A stretch of 64,000 nt of DNA. Origin: Pseudo-nitzschia pungens (taxonomy: Eukaryota; Bacillariophyta; Bacillariophyceae; Bacillariales; Bacillariaceae). The stretch spans positions 2,604,001 to 2,668,000 of the forward strand of contig CM074763.1 in NCBI GenBank assembly GCA_037355855.1, given 5' to 3'. Within the stretch, counting starts at the first letter, position 1. The number at the start of each line of letters is the position of its first letter. This document shows, one piece after another, positions 23,255 to 32,868 of this stretch. The notes beneath the pieces were generated by a model that was given only the letters and a program-made list of their open reading frames with translations, was not told the DNA's origin and made no database searches. A program made the translations under genes and the position numbers.

Positions 23255-25120
23255 ATGTCTATCTTCATCAAAAAGGCCCCTTTGGCTCTCAGCAAGAAAT
23301 CTGCCTCCAAACCTGCCCCTCGCAAGCTCGTCACTGTCAAGGAACGCCGGGAACGCCTGGAAGACCTCGATACGGACTCTGATGATAGTGGTTTGCTCAG
23401 CATCGAAACAGTTGCTCCAGATCCACCTTTTGCTGGATTGGAAGAGCTATTGAGAAAGCGCGATCCCTTCCCCAAGCCAGCAAAACAGAGCTTGATTGTC
23501 GAGTTTCTGGAAGCCGATCTCTCTCGACTTACAGAGAATGACGGGAAAAAGACTCTGCTTGAAATTCAGCAGGATTTGAAACACACCAAAGGAAAGTCCA
23601 AGAGCTCACGACTTTGGACCAGCGACTACTTGGCAGTGCAGCTTGCTGCCATTGTACGAGCCTACGAATCCTACCAATCTTTTGTTGCGTGCAATCGATC
23701 CACCAGAAACAAGATCCCTGCGATTGCCATGCTTGACAACCTCCTGAGCAAATTCTCCATTGAACTCGACAAAGAACGCGCCAAAAAGCAGGCCGTTCTT
23801 CACGCCGAAGCCAAGAAGAAGATTGCAAAGGTCAAGAAAACTGGTGGTGTTAGACCCCAGGATGACATCGAGTTTGATAGATTTCTCTTGCTTTCTATGC
23901 CTTGTCCCAACTGCAAGCATTTCAACACCATGCATCTCCAGAGCAAAAAAGAAATCGAGGAAATCAACCAGCAAGTGGAGGAGGAGTACCAAAAGAAGAA
24001 GCGTCGGTACGCCGCTTATTCTGTATCTCGGCAGCAACAAGAAAAGAAGCCCCGGAAGGGGAAGATCAAGAGTCGCGAGATCGGCTGCTTCTGTTTCAAG
24101 GTCAATTGCATGGACATGCCAAATGGAGGCAATTGTTCTCACTGCCGACACTGTGCCTCCCAAGGTAAGAAATTCCTCAACGAGAGGAGTGTATGTGTGG
24201 ATTGTTGCATTTGTGCCTGTGACTGTAGCATTGTGTTCTTCGAATCGGAAAGGAAGGCAATTGCTGATATGGTGGATCCGAAGAAGACAGAGTCTGCTCC
24301 CCTGACCAATGGAAGAGCATTGCTCCACCACCTGGAAGATATATACGCCTCGAAAGTCAAGGAGGTGTTCCTGGAAAATCCATCCGCATCGAACGAACAG
24401 ATAGCCAGAGACGCCCATTCCAGTACCTTCCATGAAGTTCTATCTGATCCCGTTTTCGCAAGTGCAGAAGCGAGAAAGAAACTTCAGGAAGATATGGGTC
24501 CACTGGAGACTACCACCAAGGATGGGAAGACTATCGATCAGCTCCGGGCAGAGAAGAGGGGTGTCACTCTCGATCCCACTGGAGACTCCAGATTCTTCAG
24601 GAACAGACTCCAGGAACATCCGATGGATCAGACCCGGTTTCTTCGAAACAGCAATACGGCGAACCCCCTTTGCCTCTCTCCAATCAAATCCGAGATCGGA
24701 TCAAGTGTCCAACCAATCAGCATCGATGGAGCTGATGGCGAGAGTAAATTGTTGCGTACTCCAATCAAACCAAGCCGTAAATTGTCGAGTGGCCCATCGG
24801 AACGCGAATTGTTGATTGAAGGCGAATTGTCGAGTGATACTCCACCAAGCGAATTGTCGAGTGATACTCCTCCCTTCCTTCGATCCATGCGAGAAGCAGC
24901 CAATGAGAAAGCCGACTTCCAGGAGAACTCCCAGCCCACCTTGGAGATCCTCGATCACTTGGGAGACACTCTTACTGCTGAAAATAATTCAGCAGAAGCT
25001 TCCCGGATCAAGCGCAAGGCAACTGATCTTGCCAAGCGGGGAAAAGATCCGGACGAGTGTCTCCCCAAGATGGTGGACTGGTGCAAGCGCCAGAAGATTC
25101 CGGCGAAAGACGAAAAATAA
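23255..25120 (+). CDS. Cysteine-rich 621-residue protein encoded in the DNA transposon, function unknown
   Basis: Not recognised. ATG at 23255 has a good context (AACCATGTC) and lies 365 bp inside the left TIR. The N-terminal 200 residues are basic and hydrophilic with an acidic DTDSDDS patch. Cysteine clusters follow: MPCPNCKHFN (about residue 213), GCFCFKVNC, CSHCRHCASQ and VCVDCCICACDC, with nearby histidines; the spacing suggests several zinc sites. Between the first two clusters is a Lys/Glu-rich helix that could form a coiled coil (SKKEIEEINQQVEEEYQKKKRR). The C-terminal third is low in cysteine, has a duplicated SELSSDTPP unit, and ends in basic sequence. Its position inside the TIRs, convergent with the transposase, argues for a transposon accessory protein (DNA binding, targeting or regulation); capture of a host gene is the alternative. 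Confidence 0.8.
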   Translation: MSIFIKKAPLALSKKSASKPAPRKLVTVKERRERLEDLDTDSDDSGLLSIETVAPDPPFAGLEELLRKRDPFPKPAKQSLIVEFLEADLSRLTENDGKKTLLEIQQDLKHTKGKSKSSRLWTSDYLAVQLAAIVRAYESYQSFVACNRSTRNKIPAIAMLDNLLSKFSIELDKERAKKQAVLHAEAKKKIAKVKKTGGVRPQDDIEFDRFLLLSMPCPNCKHFNTMHLQSKKEIEEINQQVEEEYQKKKRRYAAYSVSRQQQEKKPRKGKIKSREIGCFCFKVNCMDMPNGGNCSHCRHCASQGKKFLNERSVCVDCCICACDCSIVFFESERKAIADMVDPKKTESAPLTNGRALLHHLEDIYASKVKEVFLENPSASNEQIARDAHSSTFHEVLSDPVFASAEARKKLQEDMGPLETTTKDGKTIDQLRAEKRGVTLDPTGDSRFFRNRLQEHPMDQTRFLRNSNTANPLCLSPIKSEIGSSVQPISIDGADGESKLLRTPIKPSRKLSSGPSERELLIEGELSSDTPPSELSSDTPPFLRSMREAANEKADFQENSQPTLEILDHLGDTLTAENNSAEASRIKRKATDLAKRGKDPDECLPKMVDWCKRQKIPAKDEK

Positions 25121-25396
25121 ACTGTATTATTAGTAATTATCTATGATTAGCTGTCGATTGTTGTGTCCGCCATTGTCGGTTGCCGGTTGGTTGTTGGTTA
25201 CTCTTGCTGGAGGCATAGTGTAGTTTTTAGATGTTGCCAGCAGCAAAATTATGAGCTGCTGTTTGCTGCTGTTTGCTGATCGATCCGATCGATCGATCGT
25301 GTTTTGCGTTCCGGACTTTCGTGTACCGGTATGTTCGATATCCAGACATGTAGAGCTACAATAGATAAAGAGAGGTCCAACACCTCTGAATCCCAG

Positions 25397-25490
25397 CAGT
25401 TCTTCTATACTTGGACGCGTCGGTCGACTTCAATCCCAGGAGTTCTTCTATACTTTGCGGCGCCGGTCGACTTCAATCCCACCACCTGGA
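25397..25490. repeat. Short tandem duplication between the two transposon genes
   Basis: A unit of about 48-49 bases containing AGTTCTTCTATACTT and GTCGACTTCAATCCCA occurs twice in tandem. A second small duplication (GACGCGACAATCGACAATGG) lies at about 25684-25725. GATCGATC runs occur at 23108-23126 and 25276-25300. All are inside the DNA transposon. Confidence 0.75.
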
Positions 25491-25729
25491 CGTGTTCGAT
25501 ACTTAAGACATGGGAGTGATCGACTGCCAGCAGCGCTATTGGGTACAATCGAAAACCTACCTGAAATAAACTGGAGCAACACTAATTCATTATTTCTATT
25601 TTTGCAACTCTGCAAAAGCAGATCCACTAAACTACCACTAAGAAATACAACCAAATCGACAATCGACCATGGTGGAGCCAGAGACGCGACAATCGACAAT
25701 GGTGGAGACGCGACAATCGACAATGGCGC

Positions 25730-26838
25730 TCAGCGCTCTATTACAACGCCGGGGTAGGTACCGTCGACACTGTATCCACAGTGAGCAAACGTCCCGTTGA
25801 ATGGACCGATTGCTCCTGCAGCTCTGTAGATCTGTTGCTCTAGATCTACCAAATCTAGCTCACCTCTTGTATTGGTCTTGAGGTAGTTGACTAACTGACA
25901 GATGATATACTCTGTCGGTCCATACTTGGGTTGATAGGGAGGTCGGGGGACAACATTGTATCTTGTCGGTCCGTCCCTGTCGAAAATCGTATTGTAGACA
26001 ATTGGAGCAGCATGGCTGCTCAAGTTGTCCCACATGAAGACTCTCCAGTCATCTGTCTGTGGAACTCGCTGCTCGCCTTCAAAAGACGAGCAGATACTGC
26101 CTACAAAGGAAGCAAACGCGTCCCCTGTAGTTCCATGGTTTCTGCTCACTCGTACCCATCGACGAGGATGGCGTAGGCTGCCAGACAAATTGTTGGGTAC
26201 AGTGGGGTCTCCAGCCTCTACAGCAATAATCACTGTAAGTTTCTGTCCTTTTGCATAGTTGCCGATACTTCGAACTCTACGAAAACTAACCGCCCAAGCG
26301 TTTCGACGATTCAGTCTCTTTGTTTCCATGGCGAACTCGTCTATATCGATCAGGCGCTTCCTGGGGATGCCAGCGATACCAGATGGCAATGGTCTGTTCC
26401 AGAACAACCATTCCTTCCTCTTGTTTGTTGGAGTGTAAGCCCGGTAAGATTCGATACTGCCTTTCTTTTGTGTTACATTAAGCTCTTGTAATCGGTGCGA
26501 GAGGAGCTGACGACTGTAGATTCCTCCCCCCTCGTTGTAAATAAACATTGCCATCTCATCGAGTGTGGCTTGTGGCCAAATAACAAGACAGAGCATGAGG
26601 AGGGTCAAATCTGCACCCACCAGCTCTGTCTTGTCTTTGTTGCCGGTCATCCGTCGGGGATGAAGTTGCTTCTTCCACCGGAAGAGTGTTGCTCTCGCAA
26701 CAGGTACAGGTAAGCCTGCTTCGTGATCCTCCAATATCTCTAGACGCCTCCATACTGGATATCCCTGAGCTCCTCCTCTTTTAGGATGAGGCCCCTCCTG
26801 CCTCTGTTGCCCTAACTCCCTGCTAAGTTGCAGTTTGC
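25730..26838 (-). pseudogene. IS630/Tc1/mariner-type DDE transposase, codons 15-381, separated from its start
   Basis: The frame is open from the retrotransposon junction (26838) to a stop at 25730. It opens with a helix-turn-helix region: GYPVWRRLEIL, then LPVPVARATLFRWKKQL. The catalytic core shows the DDE triad of the IS630-Tc1-mariner superfamily. The first Asp is in LIDIDEFAME (about 26334-26350), the second in FMWDNLSSHAAP (about 26010-26036), and the Glu in PPYQPKYGPTEY (about 25908-25935), the place of the usual PPYSPxLNPIE. The catalytic part shows no stop or shift, so the gene was intact until the LTR element inserted. The missing first 14 codons are at 32540-32581. An internal start could in principle still give a shortened protein without the first helices. 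Confidence 0.88.
26834..26838. repeat. Target site duplication TTTGC, left copy
   Basis: TTTGC directly precedes the 5' LTR; the same five bases directly follow the 3' LTR at 32540-32544. Five-base duplications are usual for Ty3/gypsy integrase. Confidence 0.9.
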
Positions 26839-27149
26839 TGTGACGGGCTAGCGCAGCTAGCAGTCACGATTGAATAATTGACTGAATCCCATATGGGAAT
26901 CAAATATTATATATATATATGTATTCAGTCATGAATACGTTTCGGTTGAGTCCCAGAGGGTGATATATGCCTAATCGTGGGAATCAACAATGAATCAACA
27001 TTTATGGCAGAGCATGCCAAAATGTGACTATGCTCGCGACCTCAATTTTTATATGTTTCCATTTACAATTCGCGTAACAACATTTCGTAAAGTATCTAAA
27101 CATTCACAATTTTCATACCACTCCGATATTTCTACTCTAGACCGTAACA
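26839..27149 (+). repeat. 5' long terminal repeat (311 bp)
   Basis: Starts TGTGACGGGCTAGCGCAGCT and ends CCGTAACA. Contains a short inverted repeat (GCTAGCGCAGCTAGC), an ATATATATAT run that may act as a TATA element (about 26909-26920), and no difference from the 3' copy over its whole length. Confidence 0.95.
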
Positions 27150-27161
27150 CAGTAATTACTG
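27150..27161 (+). promoter_or_regulatory. Palindrome where a primer-binding site is expected
   Basis: Directly after the 5' LTR is CAGTAATTACTG, a perfect 12-base palindrome. No TGG-initial sequence complementary to a tRNA 3' end is seen here or just downstream. Priming by an internal tRNA segment or self-priming is possible; function is not shown. Confidence 0.35.
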
Positions 27162-27269
27162 TTTGTGCTTTACAGTAGAAACAGTAGAAATCAGTACTGA
27201 ATTCAAAAGAATCGAACAAACCTCCCTTAACCTCAACAACAGGGGGACGTTGTATCTCCAACAAGCAAC

Positions 27270-28307
27270 ATGGCAGGCATCTACAGAGAACCACCTGTCT
27301 CCTACAAGAGCTCCTTCGACAGCTCCAAGCCGAAACTAATCACGCTCTCGGTCTACGACAATGCCGACCATTCCGACAGTGTCAAAATCCCCCTTTTCAC
27401 AGACAAAGGAGGTCTAGAAGAGTTGCTTCATACCGAGGAGGCCTTCCTGAATGCAGCAGAAGACCTAGGTGTACAAGACGCAGCGCTTATCCGCTACTTC
27501 GGACGCTGCTTATGCGTCAAAGCCCAAACCGAATGGAGAGCCCTCGCACGAAGCACCCGACCGAACGGACAGAGACTGTATCCACTTACGAGACAAGGAT
27601 TCCATTCAGCTTTTGCAGCCTTTATCAAATACTACTGCAATGCAGAAGATGCCAGAGACCTCATGCACATATACCTACGAAGCTCGGCATGCAAGAAGAA
27701 AGTAGAATCCACTTGCAAAGACCACAACGATCGACTCATCACTCTCATGAAATATACAGCAAAATTACATGGATATGTAACCAACCTGGATCATCTCCAG
27801 CAAGTCACCATCCTCCTACACAGTTACCCAAACTCCTGGATCGAAGACTATGTACGCATCCACCAAGGGGTCACTCACAACACTACTCCTCAGTTCATCG
27901 TCGACCACATGAGCAGTCTCGACCGGCTCAGCAAACAAAAGAACAACAAGAATAATGGAAGACGTTCCAACAATTCAAATAGTTCTAACAACAACCGGAA
28001 ACGCTCTGGCAATCAAAAGAATAATCCCAAGAGCAAAAAGAAGTCCAACCCCTGTCGGATCCCAGGGCATAACCACGATTGGTCCGAATGCCCTAAAAAC
28101 AAGTACTCCAAGAACTACAAGGGGCCCGGCAACAAAACCCAAACGTCCACATCCACACCTGAGACCTTCCACTCTCATACGCATGACCTGTCCGGCAGCA
28201 ATGAATCCTTCCAAGCCCACATGAAAGCAGCAATGGAATCATATCACTCAGAGCATGGCGGACGAACAGAAAGGAGCATCGATGGTGAGCTAATCTGGCT
28301 CCCATGA
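27270..28307 (+). CDS. gag: Retrotransposon Gag, ends at UGA in frame with pol
   Basis: 345 residues from the ATG at 27270, 120 bp after the 5' LTR. It forms the capsid of the virus-like particle and binds the element RNA. The middle region (about residues 85-210) is helical and capsid-like (GFHSAFAAFIKYYCNAEDARDLMHIYL). It is followed by a strongly basic Asn/Lys/Arg-rich stretch and a zinc knuckle of atypical spacing, CRIPGHNHDWSECPKNKY, which I recognise from diatom gypsy elements. The stop is UGA at 28305-28307; the very next codon opens the pol frame in the same phase, so readthrough of one stop would make a Gag-Pol fusion. Start choice is supported by the absence of any earlier ATG in frame. 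Confidence 0.9.
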   Translation: MAGIYREPPVSYKSSFDSSKPKLITLSVYDNADHSDSVKIPLFTDKGGLEELLHTEEAFLNAAEDLGVQDAALIRYFGRCLCVKAQTEWRALARSTRPNGQRLYPLTRQGFHSAFAAFIKYYCNAEDARDLMHIYLRSSACKKKVESTCKDHNDRLITLMKYTAKLHGYVTNLDHLQQVTILLHSYPNSWIEDYVRIHQGVTHNTTPQFIVDHMSSLDRLSKQKNNKNNGRRSNNSNSSNNNRKRSGNQKNNPKSKKKSNPCRIPGHNHDWSECPKNKYSKNYKGPGNKTQTSTSTPETFHSHTHDLSGSNESFQAHMKAAMESYHSEHGGRTERSIDGELIWLP

Positions 28308-31300
28308 TTGCACAAGCAATCCTCTACCAAAAAGAGACCCAAGGGTCCACCAAAACCAGCAATCACCTTGCCTCCGGCGCCACAGGCCCTGGATGCCAGT
28401 ACAGCACAGCTGACTGGGATGACGCAAGGAGGAGATCTCCCGGAGAAAGAGGGGAAGGAACCTACAGGATGGAGTCCTGTTGAGCGCTCAGCAAAGACTG
28501 CAACAGCAGCAACAACAGTTCGATGCTCCGAAGAGAGCAATCCGAACATGGATCCGAATCGAAAACCGAATCGATCCAAGGGTACAGACGCATCATCGAT
28601 CAATATCGATCAGACTAAGGCAGCAGCAACAAATGGACCACTCTTGTCTCTAGCAAGAAATTGGTCTACGGGTACAGCAAAAAATCTCTATTGCAACACC
28701 CAAAACTCCAAAGACTACACCAAAGGAGGTGCGCTGGAGCAAAATTATTTAAAGCTGCTGTCGACTACTGGAAATCCAGTAGAACAGGGATCGAATAAGA
28801 GCAACGTGGCTCCTATTCTTTTAACAAAAGTACAGTACATACAAGGCATACCAACGAAAACAAGACCACTATTAGCGTTACTAGATAGTGGATCCTCCGG
28901 AACTCTAATCAACAAAAGAGCACTACCATTCGGAACCCTACCAATCAGAAGCAAACACCAGGTCCTCACCACTACAGCCAATGGCAGCTTCGATACTACA
29001 GAATATATCATCATGAAGAACGTCAAGCTACAAGAGTTTGGCAACTACAACATCGACAAACAAGAGGCAAGGCTCTTCCATTCCCCGAACTGCAAATACG
29101 ATTTGATACTAGGCAGAGACTTCCTCCACCTAACAAAGATCAATCTCCTATTCAAAGAAGGAGCAGTTCAGTGGATGGATCGAACCATCCCCATGAAAGA
29201 TACCTCACTATACCATGACAACCATGCCATGCTCATGGAAGAACTCGAAGACGCCGAACTCTTTGCGGACGACCTCTCCTTTGCTAATCCATACAAGTCC
29301 AAAGTGATCCTAGACAGAGCCTACCAAGAAACAGATCCATCCACAGTCGCACAACAACAGTCCCACATGTCCAAAGCAGAGCAACAACAGTTCCAAGCCA
29401 TACTAAGCAAGTACCCCAATGTCTTCAACGGTGAACTAGGGAAGTATCCACACAAAAAGATATCTCTAAGACTGAAGCCCGGATCCAAGCCCATACACAA
29501 GAAGCCTTATCCAGTTGCATACAAAAGAGAAGACCTATTCAAAAGAGAGCTCCAGAATCTTTGCAACGATGGGGTACTCAAGAGATGCACTGGACCAGCT
29601 GAATGGGCTTTCCCAACCTTTATAGTACCAAAGAAAGACAACAGAGTCCGATGGGTATCAGACTTTAGAGAACTCAATGAACTCCTTGAGAGAAGACCAT
29701 ATCCCATACCAAGGATACAAGATATCATGAATAAGCGGGGCAAGTATACCCATTTCACCAAGATTGACTTGTCCATGCAATACTACTGCTTTGAACTCGA
29801 TGACGCAAGCAAAAAGCTCTGTACCATAGTAACTCCATATGGTTGCTATGAATATCAAAGACTACCAATGGGTGTCAAAGTCTCTCCAGATGTTGCACAG
29901 CAACTAATGGAAGATATCCTACAAGACACTGACTGCACTGTTTATATTGATGATATTGGTATCTGGACCAATGGATCCTTTGATCTACACATGAAGACTA
30001 TCGACAAGATCCTCGATCGACTCAACCAAAATGGACTGAAATGTAACCCACTTAAATGCGACTGGGCTGTACAAGAAACTGACTTCCTTGGATACTGGAT
30101 GACACCTACAGCTGTTAAGCCATGGAGAAAGAAGATAGAAGCAATCCTCCACATGGATCGCCCTCGAACTGTGACCCAGGTCAAGTCATTCCTTGGAGCA
30201 GTTGGATACTACCGAGACATGTGGCCTCGCAGATCTCATGTCCTCGCTCCACTGTTTAATATCATCGGAACCCCCAAGACTCCTCAAGCAGCTGCCATCA
30301 AAGGCAAGCAAAGAAAGACACCCTCAGCTTTCACTTGGGGACCTGCTCAAGATAAAGCCTTCCAAGAGATGAAAGCCATGGTAGCAGCAGATGCGCTAAA
30401 CACCTATCCAGACCTTAACAAGCCCTTTGAACTGTACACTGATGCCTCAGACCTCCAGCTCGGTGCTGCCATAATACAAGATGGCAAGCCAATAGCATAT
30501 TGGTCCAAGAAACTATCCGATGCCCAACAGAACTACACTACTATGGAGAAAGAACTCCTAGCAATTGTACTCTGCTGCAAAGAGTACCGAAAAATGTTAC
30601 TTGGTGGTGTTATCAATGTATACACTGACCATAAGAACCTTACCTTCCGCACGCTCTCCGTCCAACGCGTCCTTCGGTGGAGACTATTCCTAGAGGAATT
30701 TGGTGTAAACCTCACCTATGTTGAAGGCAAAAAGAATGTTCTCGCTGACGCCTTCTCCAGGCTCCCCAGGATGGACCCACCTACTGTGGGGAAGAAAGAA
30801 GCCCTTGGTAAGGGCACTCTTATTGACTTCCTTAAACTTGAAGTACCTAAGCAAGATGAAGAACTGTTCCTATCAGAGTTCCCCAACTTATTCCAGCACT
30901 TATGCAATGACGCAGACCAAGAGCTCCAAACGTGCCTGCTGAACAATGAGTGTCTGATCAACCTACCTAACAGCCAAGATATGGAATGCCCGGTAAACTA
31001 CTCGACCATATACCTTCATCAGCAAAAGGACCCAACCATCAAGTTCAAGATTCAATCCAAGGCCTTCTTCTACCAAGAATTAGAAGGCAACAAGATACTT
31101 TGTTACGCAAACCAAGCCAATCCGGACTGCTGGAGAATATATATTCCAGCATCATTAATCAACGATACCATCAAGTGGTATCATCTTCTGTTGGGTCATT
31201 GTGGATCCACCAGATTACAACAGACTATATCAGCCCGCTTCTATGCTGACAATCTAACCAGCTTATGCAAGTCCTATATATGTCCAGACCATTGCATCAA

Positions 31301-32198
31301 ATACAAGAACCAGAACTCCCAATATGGCAAACTGCCACCGAAAGAAGCTCCACTATCCCCATTCTATGAAGTACATGTGGATCTAATAGGTCCCTGGAAG
31401 ATTACAGCTCAGGGCAAGAACTACAACTTCAAGGCCCTAACCTGTATTGATCCGGTTACCAATCTCCTTGAAATCATCAGAATCAGAGACAAGTCCTCTC
31501 AGCATGTATCAGATCAATTTAAGAACTGCTGGCTTTCAAGATACCCAAGACCTATCCGGTGTGTACATGACAATGGTGGTGAATTCCTAGGAGCTGAATT
31601 TCAAACTACCCTCAAGCAGTATGGGATTAACTCGGTCCCTACAACAGTGAAGAACCCCCAGTCGAACGCCATATGCGAGCGAGTCCATCACACAGTTGCT
31701 GATATCCTTCGTGTCCTGGTACATGTTAATCCTCCACAAGCAAATACCAGAGCCAGTCAGCTCATGGACAATGCCCTTGCTACTTGTATGCATGCCTCCA
31801 GATGCGCTGTCAATGCTGCCTTACAGGCATCCCCTGGATCCCTCGTATTCAACCGGGATATGCTGATAGACCTACCACTAACTGCCAACCTATTGGCTCT
31901 GCAACAGCTACGACAACAGGGCATTAACAAGGCTCTAATCAGAGATAATGCCAAGCGCAAGGAACATACCTTTCAACCCAATGAGAAGGTATGGATGCAA
32001 GAACCAGATCCAGACAAACTACAACCTCGAAAGACAGGACCATTCACTATTGCCCAAGTCCACGATAATGGTACTGTTAAGATTCAAAAGACTCCAACGG
32101 TTACTGAGACCGTTAACTTTCGCAAGTTAACCCCTTACAAAGAGCTCCCAACGGACCATTCCGAATCCGGTGACTCAGCAATCCATTGGACAACTTAA
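28308..32198 (+). CDS. pol: Retrotransposon Pol: protease, reverse transcriptase, RNase H, integrase
   Basis: 1,296 codons with no ATG near the beginning; it follows the gag UGA without a gap and in phase. Domains by residue: aspartic protease at about 185-205 (LLALLDSGSSGTLINKRAL); reverse transcriptase about 400-600 with FTKIDLSMQYY and the catalytic YIDDIG at about 546; RNase H from about 710 (ELYTDASDLQLGAAI). Integrase follows: a zinc-binding H-x4-H (HLLLGH) with CPDHC, then catalytic Asp in VDLIGPW (about 1024), Asp in HDNGGEF (about 1087) and Glu in CERVHH (about 1123). A GPF module (RKTGPFTIAQV) is at the C-terminus; no chromodomain is seen. It copies the element RNA to DNA and integrates it. 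All catalytic residues are present, so this copy may be active. Confidence 0.95.
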   Translation: MHKQSSTKKRPKGPPKPAITLPPAPQALDASTAQLTGMTQGGDLPEKEGKEPTGWSPVERSAKTATAATTVRCSEESNPNMDPNRKPNRSKGTDASSINIDQTKAAATNGPLLSLARNWSTGTAKNLYCNTQNSKDYTKGGALEQNYLKLLSTTGNPVEQGSNKSNVAPILLTKVQYIQGIPTKTRPLLALLDSGSSGTLINKRALPFGTLPIRSKHQVLTTTANGSFDTTEYIIMKNVKLQEFGNYNIDKQEARLFHSPNCKYDLILGRDFLHLTKINLLFKEGAVQWMDRTIPMKDTSLYHDNHAMLMEELEDAELFADDLSFANPYKSKVILDRAYQETDPSTVAQQQSHMSKAEQQQFQAILSKYPNVFNGELGKYPHKKISLRLKPGSKPIHKKPYPVAYKREDLFKRELQNLCNDGVLKRCTGPAEWAFPTFIVPKKDNRVRWVSDFRELNELLERRPYPIPRIQDIMNKRGKYTHFTKIDLSMQYYCFELDDASKKLCTIVTPYGCYEYQRLPMGVKVSPDVAQQLMEDILQDTDCTVYIDDIGIWTNGSFDLHMKTIDKILDRLNQNGLKCNPLKCDWAVQETDFLGYWMTPTAVKPWRKKIEAILHMDRPRTVTQVKSFLGAVGYYRDMWPRRSHVLAPLFNIIGTPKTPQAAAIKGKQRKTPSAFTWGPAQDKAFQEMKAMVAADALNTYPDLNKPFELYTDASDLQLGAAIIQDGKPIAYWSKKLSDAQQNYTTMEKELLAIVLCCKEYRKMLLGGVINVYTDHKNLTFRTLSVQRVLRWRLFLEEFGVNLTYVEGKKNVLADAFSRLPRMDPPTVGKKEALGKGTLIDFLKLEVPKQDEELFLSEFPNLFQHLCNDADQELQTCLLNNECLINLPNSQDMECPVNYSTIYLHQQKDPTIKFKIQSKAFFYQELEGNKILCYANQANPDCWRIYIPASLINDTIKWYHLLLGHCGSTRLQQTISARFYADNLTSLCKSYICPDHCIKYKNQNSQYGKLPPKEAPLSPFYEVHVDLIGPWKITAQGKNYNFKALTCIDPVTNLLEIIRIRDKSSQHVSDQFKNCWLSRYPRPIRCVHDNGGEFLGAEFQTTLKQYGINSVPTTVKNPQSNAICERVHHTVADILRVLVHVNPPQANTRASQLMDNALATCMHASRCAVNAALQASPGSLVFNRDMLIDLPLTANLLALQQLRQQGINKALIRDNAKRKEHTFQPNEKVWMQEPDPDKLQPRKTGPFTIAQVHDNGTVKIQKTPTVTETVNFRKLTPYKELPTDHSESGDSAIHWTT

Positions 32199-32228
32199 GT
32201 ATGGGATTCGTTCAATCATGAGGCACTA

Positions 32229-32539
32229 TGTGACGGGCTAGCGCAGCTAGCAGTCACGATTGAATAATTGACTGAATCCCATATGGGAATCAAATATTAT
32301 ATATATATATGTATTCAGTCATGAATACGTTTCGGTTGAGTCCCAGAGGGTGATATATGCCTAATCGTGGGAATCAACAATGAATCAACATTTATGGCAG
32401 AGCATGCCAAAATGTGACTATGCTCGCGACCTCAATTTTTATATGTTTCCATTTACAATTCGCGTAACAACATTTCGTAAAGTATCTAAACATTCACAAT
32501 TTTCATACCACTCCGATATTTCTACTCTAGACCGTAACA
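32229..32539 (+). repeat. 3' long terminal repeat (311 bp)
   Basis: Identical to 26839-27149. The 20 bases before it (ending GAGGCACTA) are not purine-rich, so no usual polypurine tract is visible. It is followed by TTTGC (32540-32544), the right copy of the target duplication. Confidence 0.95.
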
Positions 32540-32581
32540 TTTGCTACGCGCTTTGGCTCTGGTATCTGCCGGATCCACCAT
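32540..32581 (-). pseudogene. Severed first 14 codons of the DDE transposase
   Basis: An ATG at 32581 (CCACC-type context on the plus strand) starts MVDPADTRAKARSK, which ends at the retrotransposon insertion site. Counting the duplicated TTTGC once, its last codon is in phase with the codon at 26833 (CTG) of the main transposase body. The original protein was therefore 14 + 33 + 334 = 381 residues. The match of frame, the exact target duplication and the lack of any stop make this assignment strong. Confidence 0.85.
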
Positions 32582-32661
32582 GGTCAAGGTGTTCGTTCTC
32601 GTCTTGTGTTCTCGTTATTGTGATGCGAAGAACTGTGGTGTCAAAAAATGTGAGTTTTATA

Positions 32662-32868
32662 AAGAGTTTAGTGAAGCTCTCAAAGAATGCGTTTCCACTA
32701 ACAAAAGAGCATACTATAAAGGGTTATAGGAATTTGTCTATTACAGAATAATTTTTTGGCATTGGTATGTGCACCTTCCCTGCACGCTCAGTGTAAATTC
32801 GTGTAAATTGGTTACATTTTGGGCGCGCACTCGACCAGTCTCAATTGTTATCGGACTCGTAGTACTCG
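32662..32868 (-). repeat. Right terminal inverted repeat of DNA transposon
   Basis: Reverse complement of 22685-22890 apart from one indel and a handful of substitutions, most of them in a 20-base variable segment at about 32744-32766. Flanked outside by TA. The inner part encodes, on the plus strand, FSEALKECVSTNKRAYYKGL followed by a stop, matching the left TIR read outward. Confidence 0.9.

Larger units (their letters stand above)
26839..32539 (+). mobile_element. Ty3/gypsy LTR retrotransposon, full length
   Basis: 5,701 bp, bounded by identical 311-bp LTRs that start TG and end CA, and by a TTTGC duplication. It carries gag and pol in one frame with domains ordered protease, reverse transcriptase, RNase H, integrase (the Ty3/gypsy order). 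No stop or frameshift occurs inside either gene apart from the UGA between them. Identical LTRs mean a recent insertion. It lies inside the transposase gene of the surrounding DNA transposon, in the opposite transcriptional direction to that gene. Confidence 0.95.

Noticed and set aside
32541..32729. 62-codon plus-strand frame MLRALALVSAG... at the right TIR
   Set aside because: It spans the retrotransposon junction and TIR, so its N-terminus exists only because of the insertion. Only the TIR-conserved tail is of interest and is reported as a finding.
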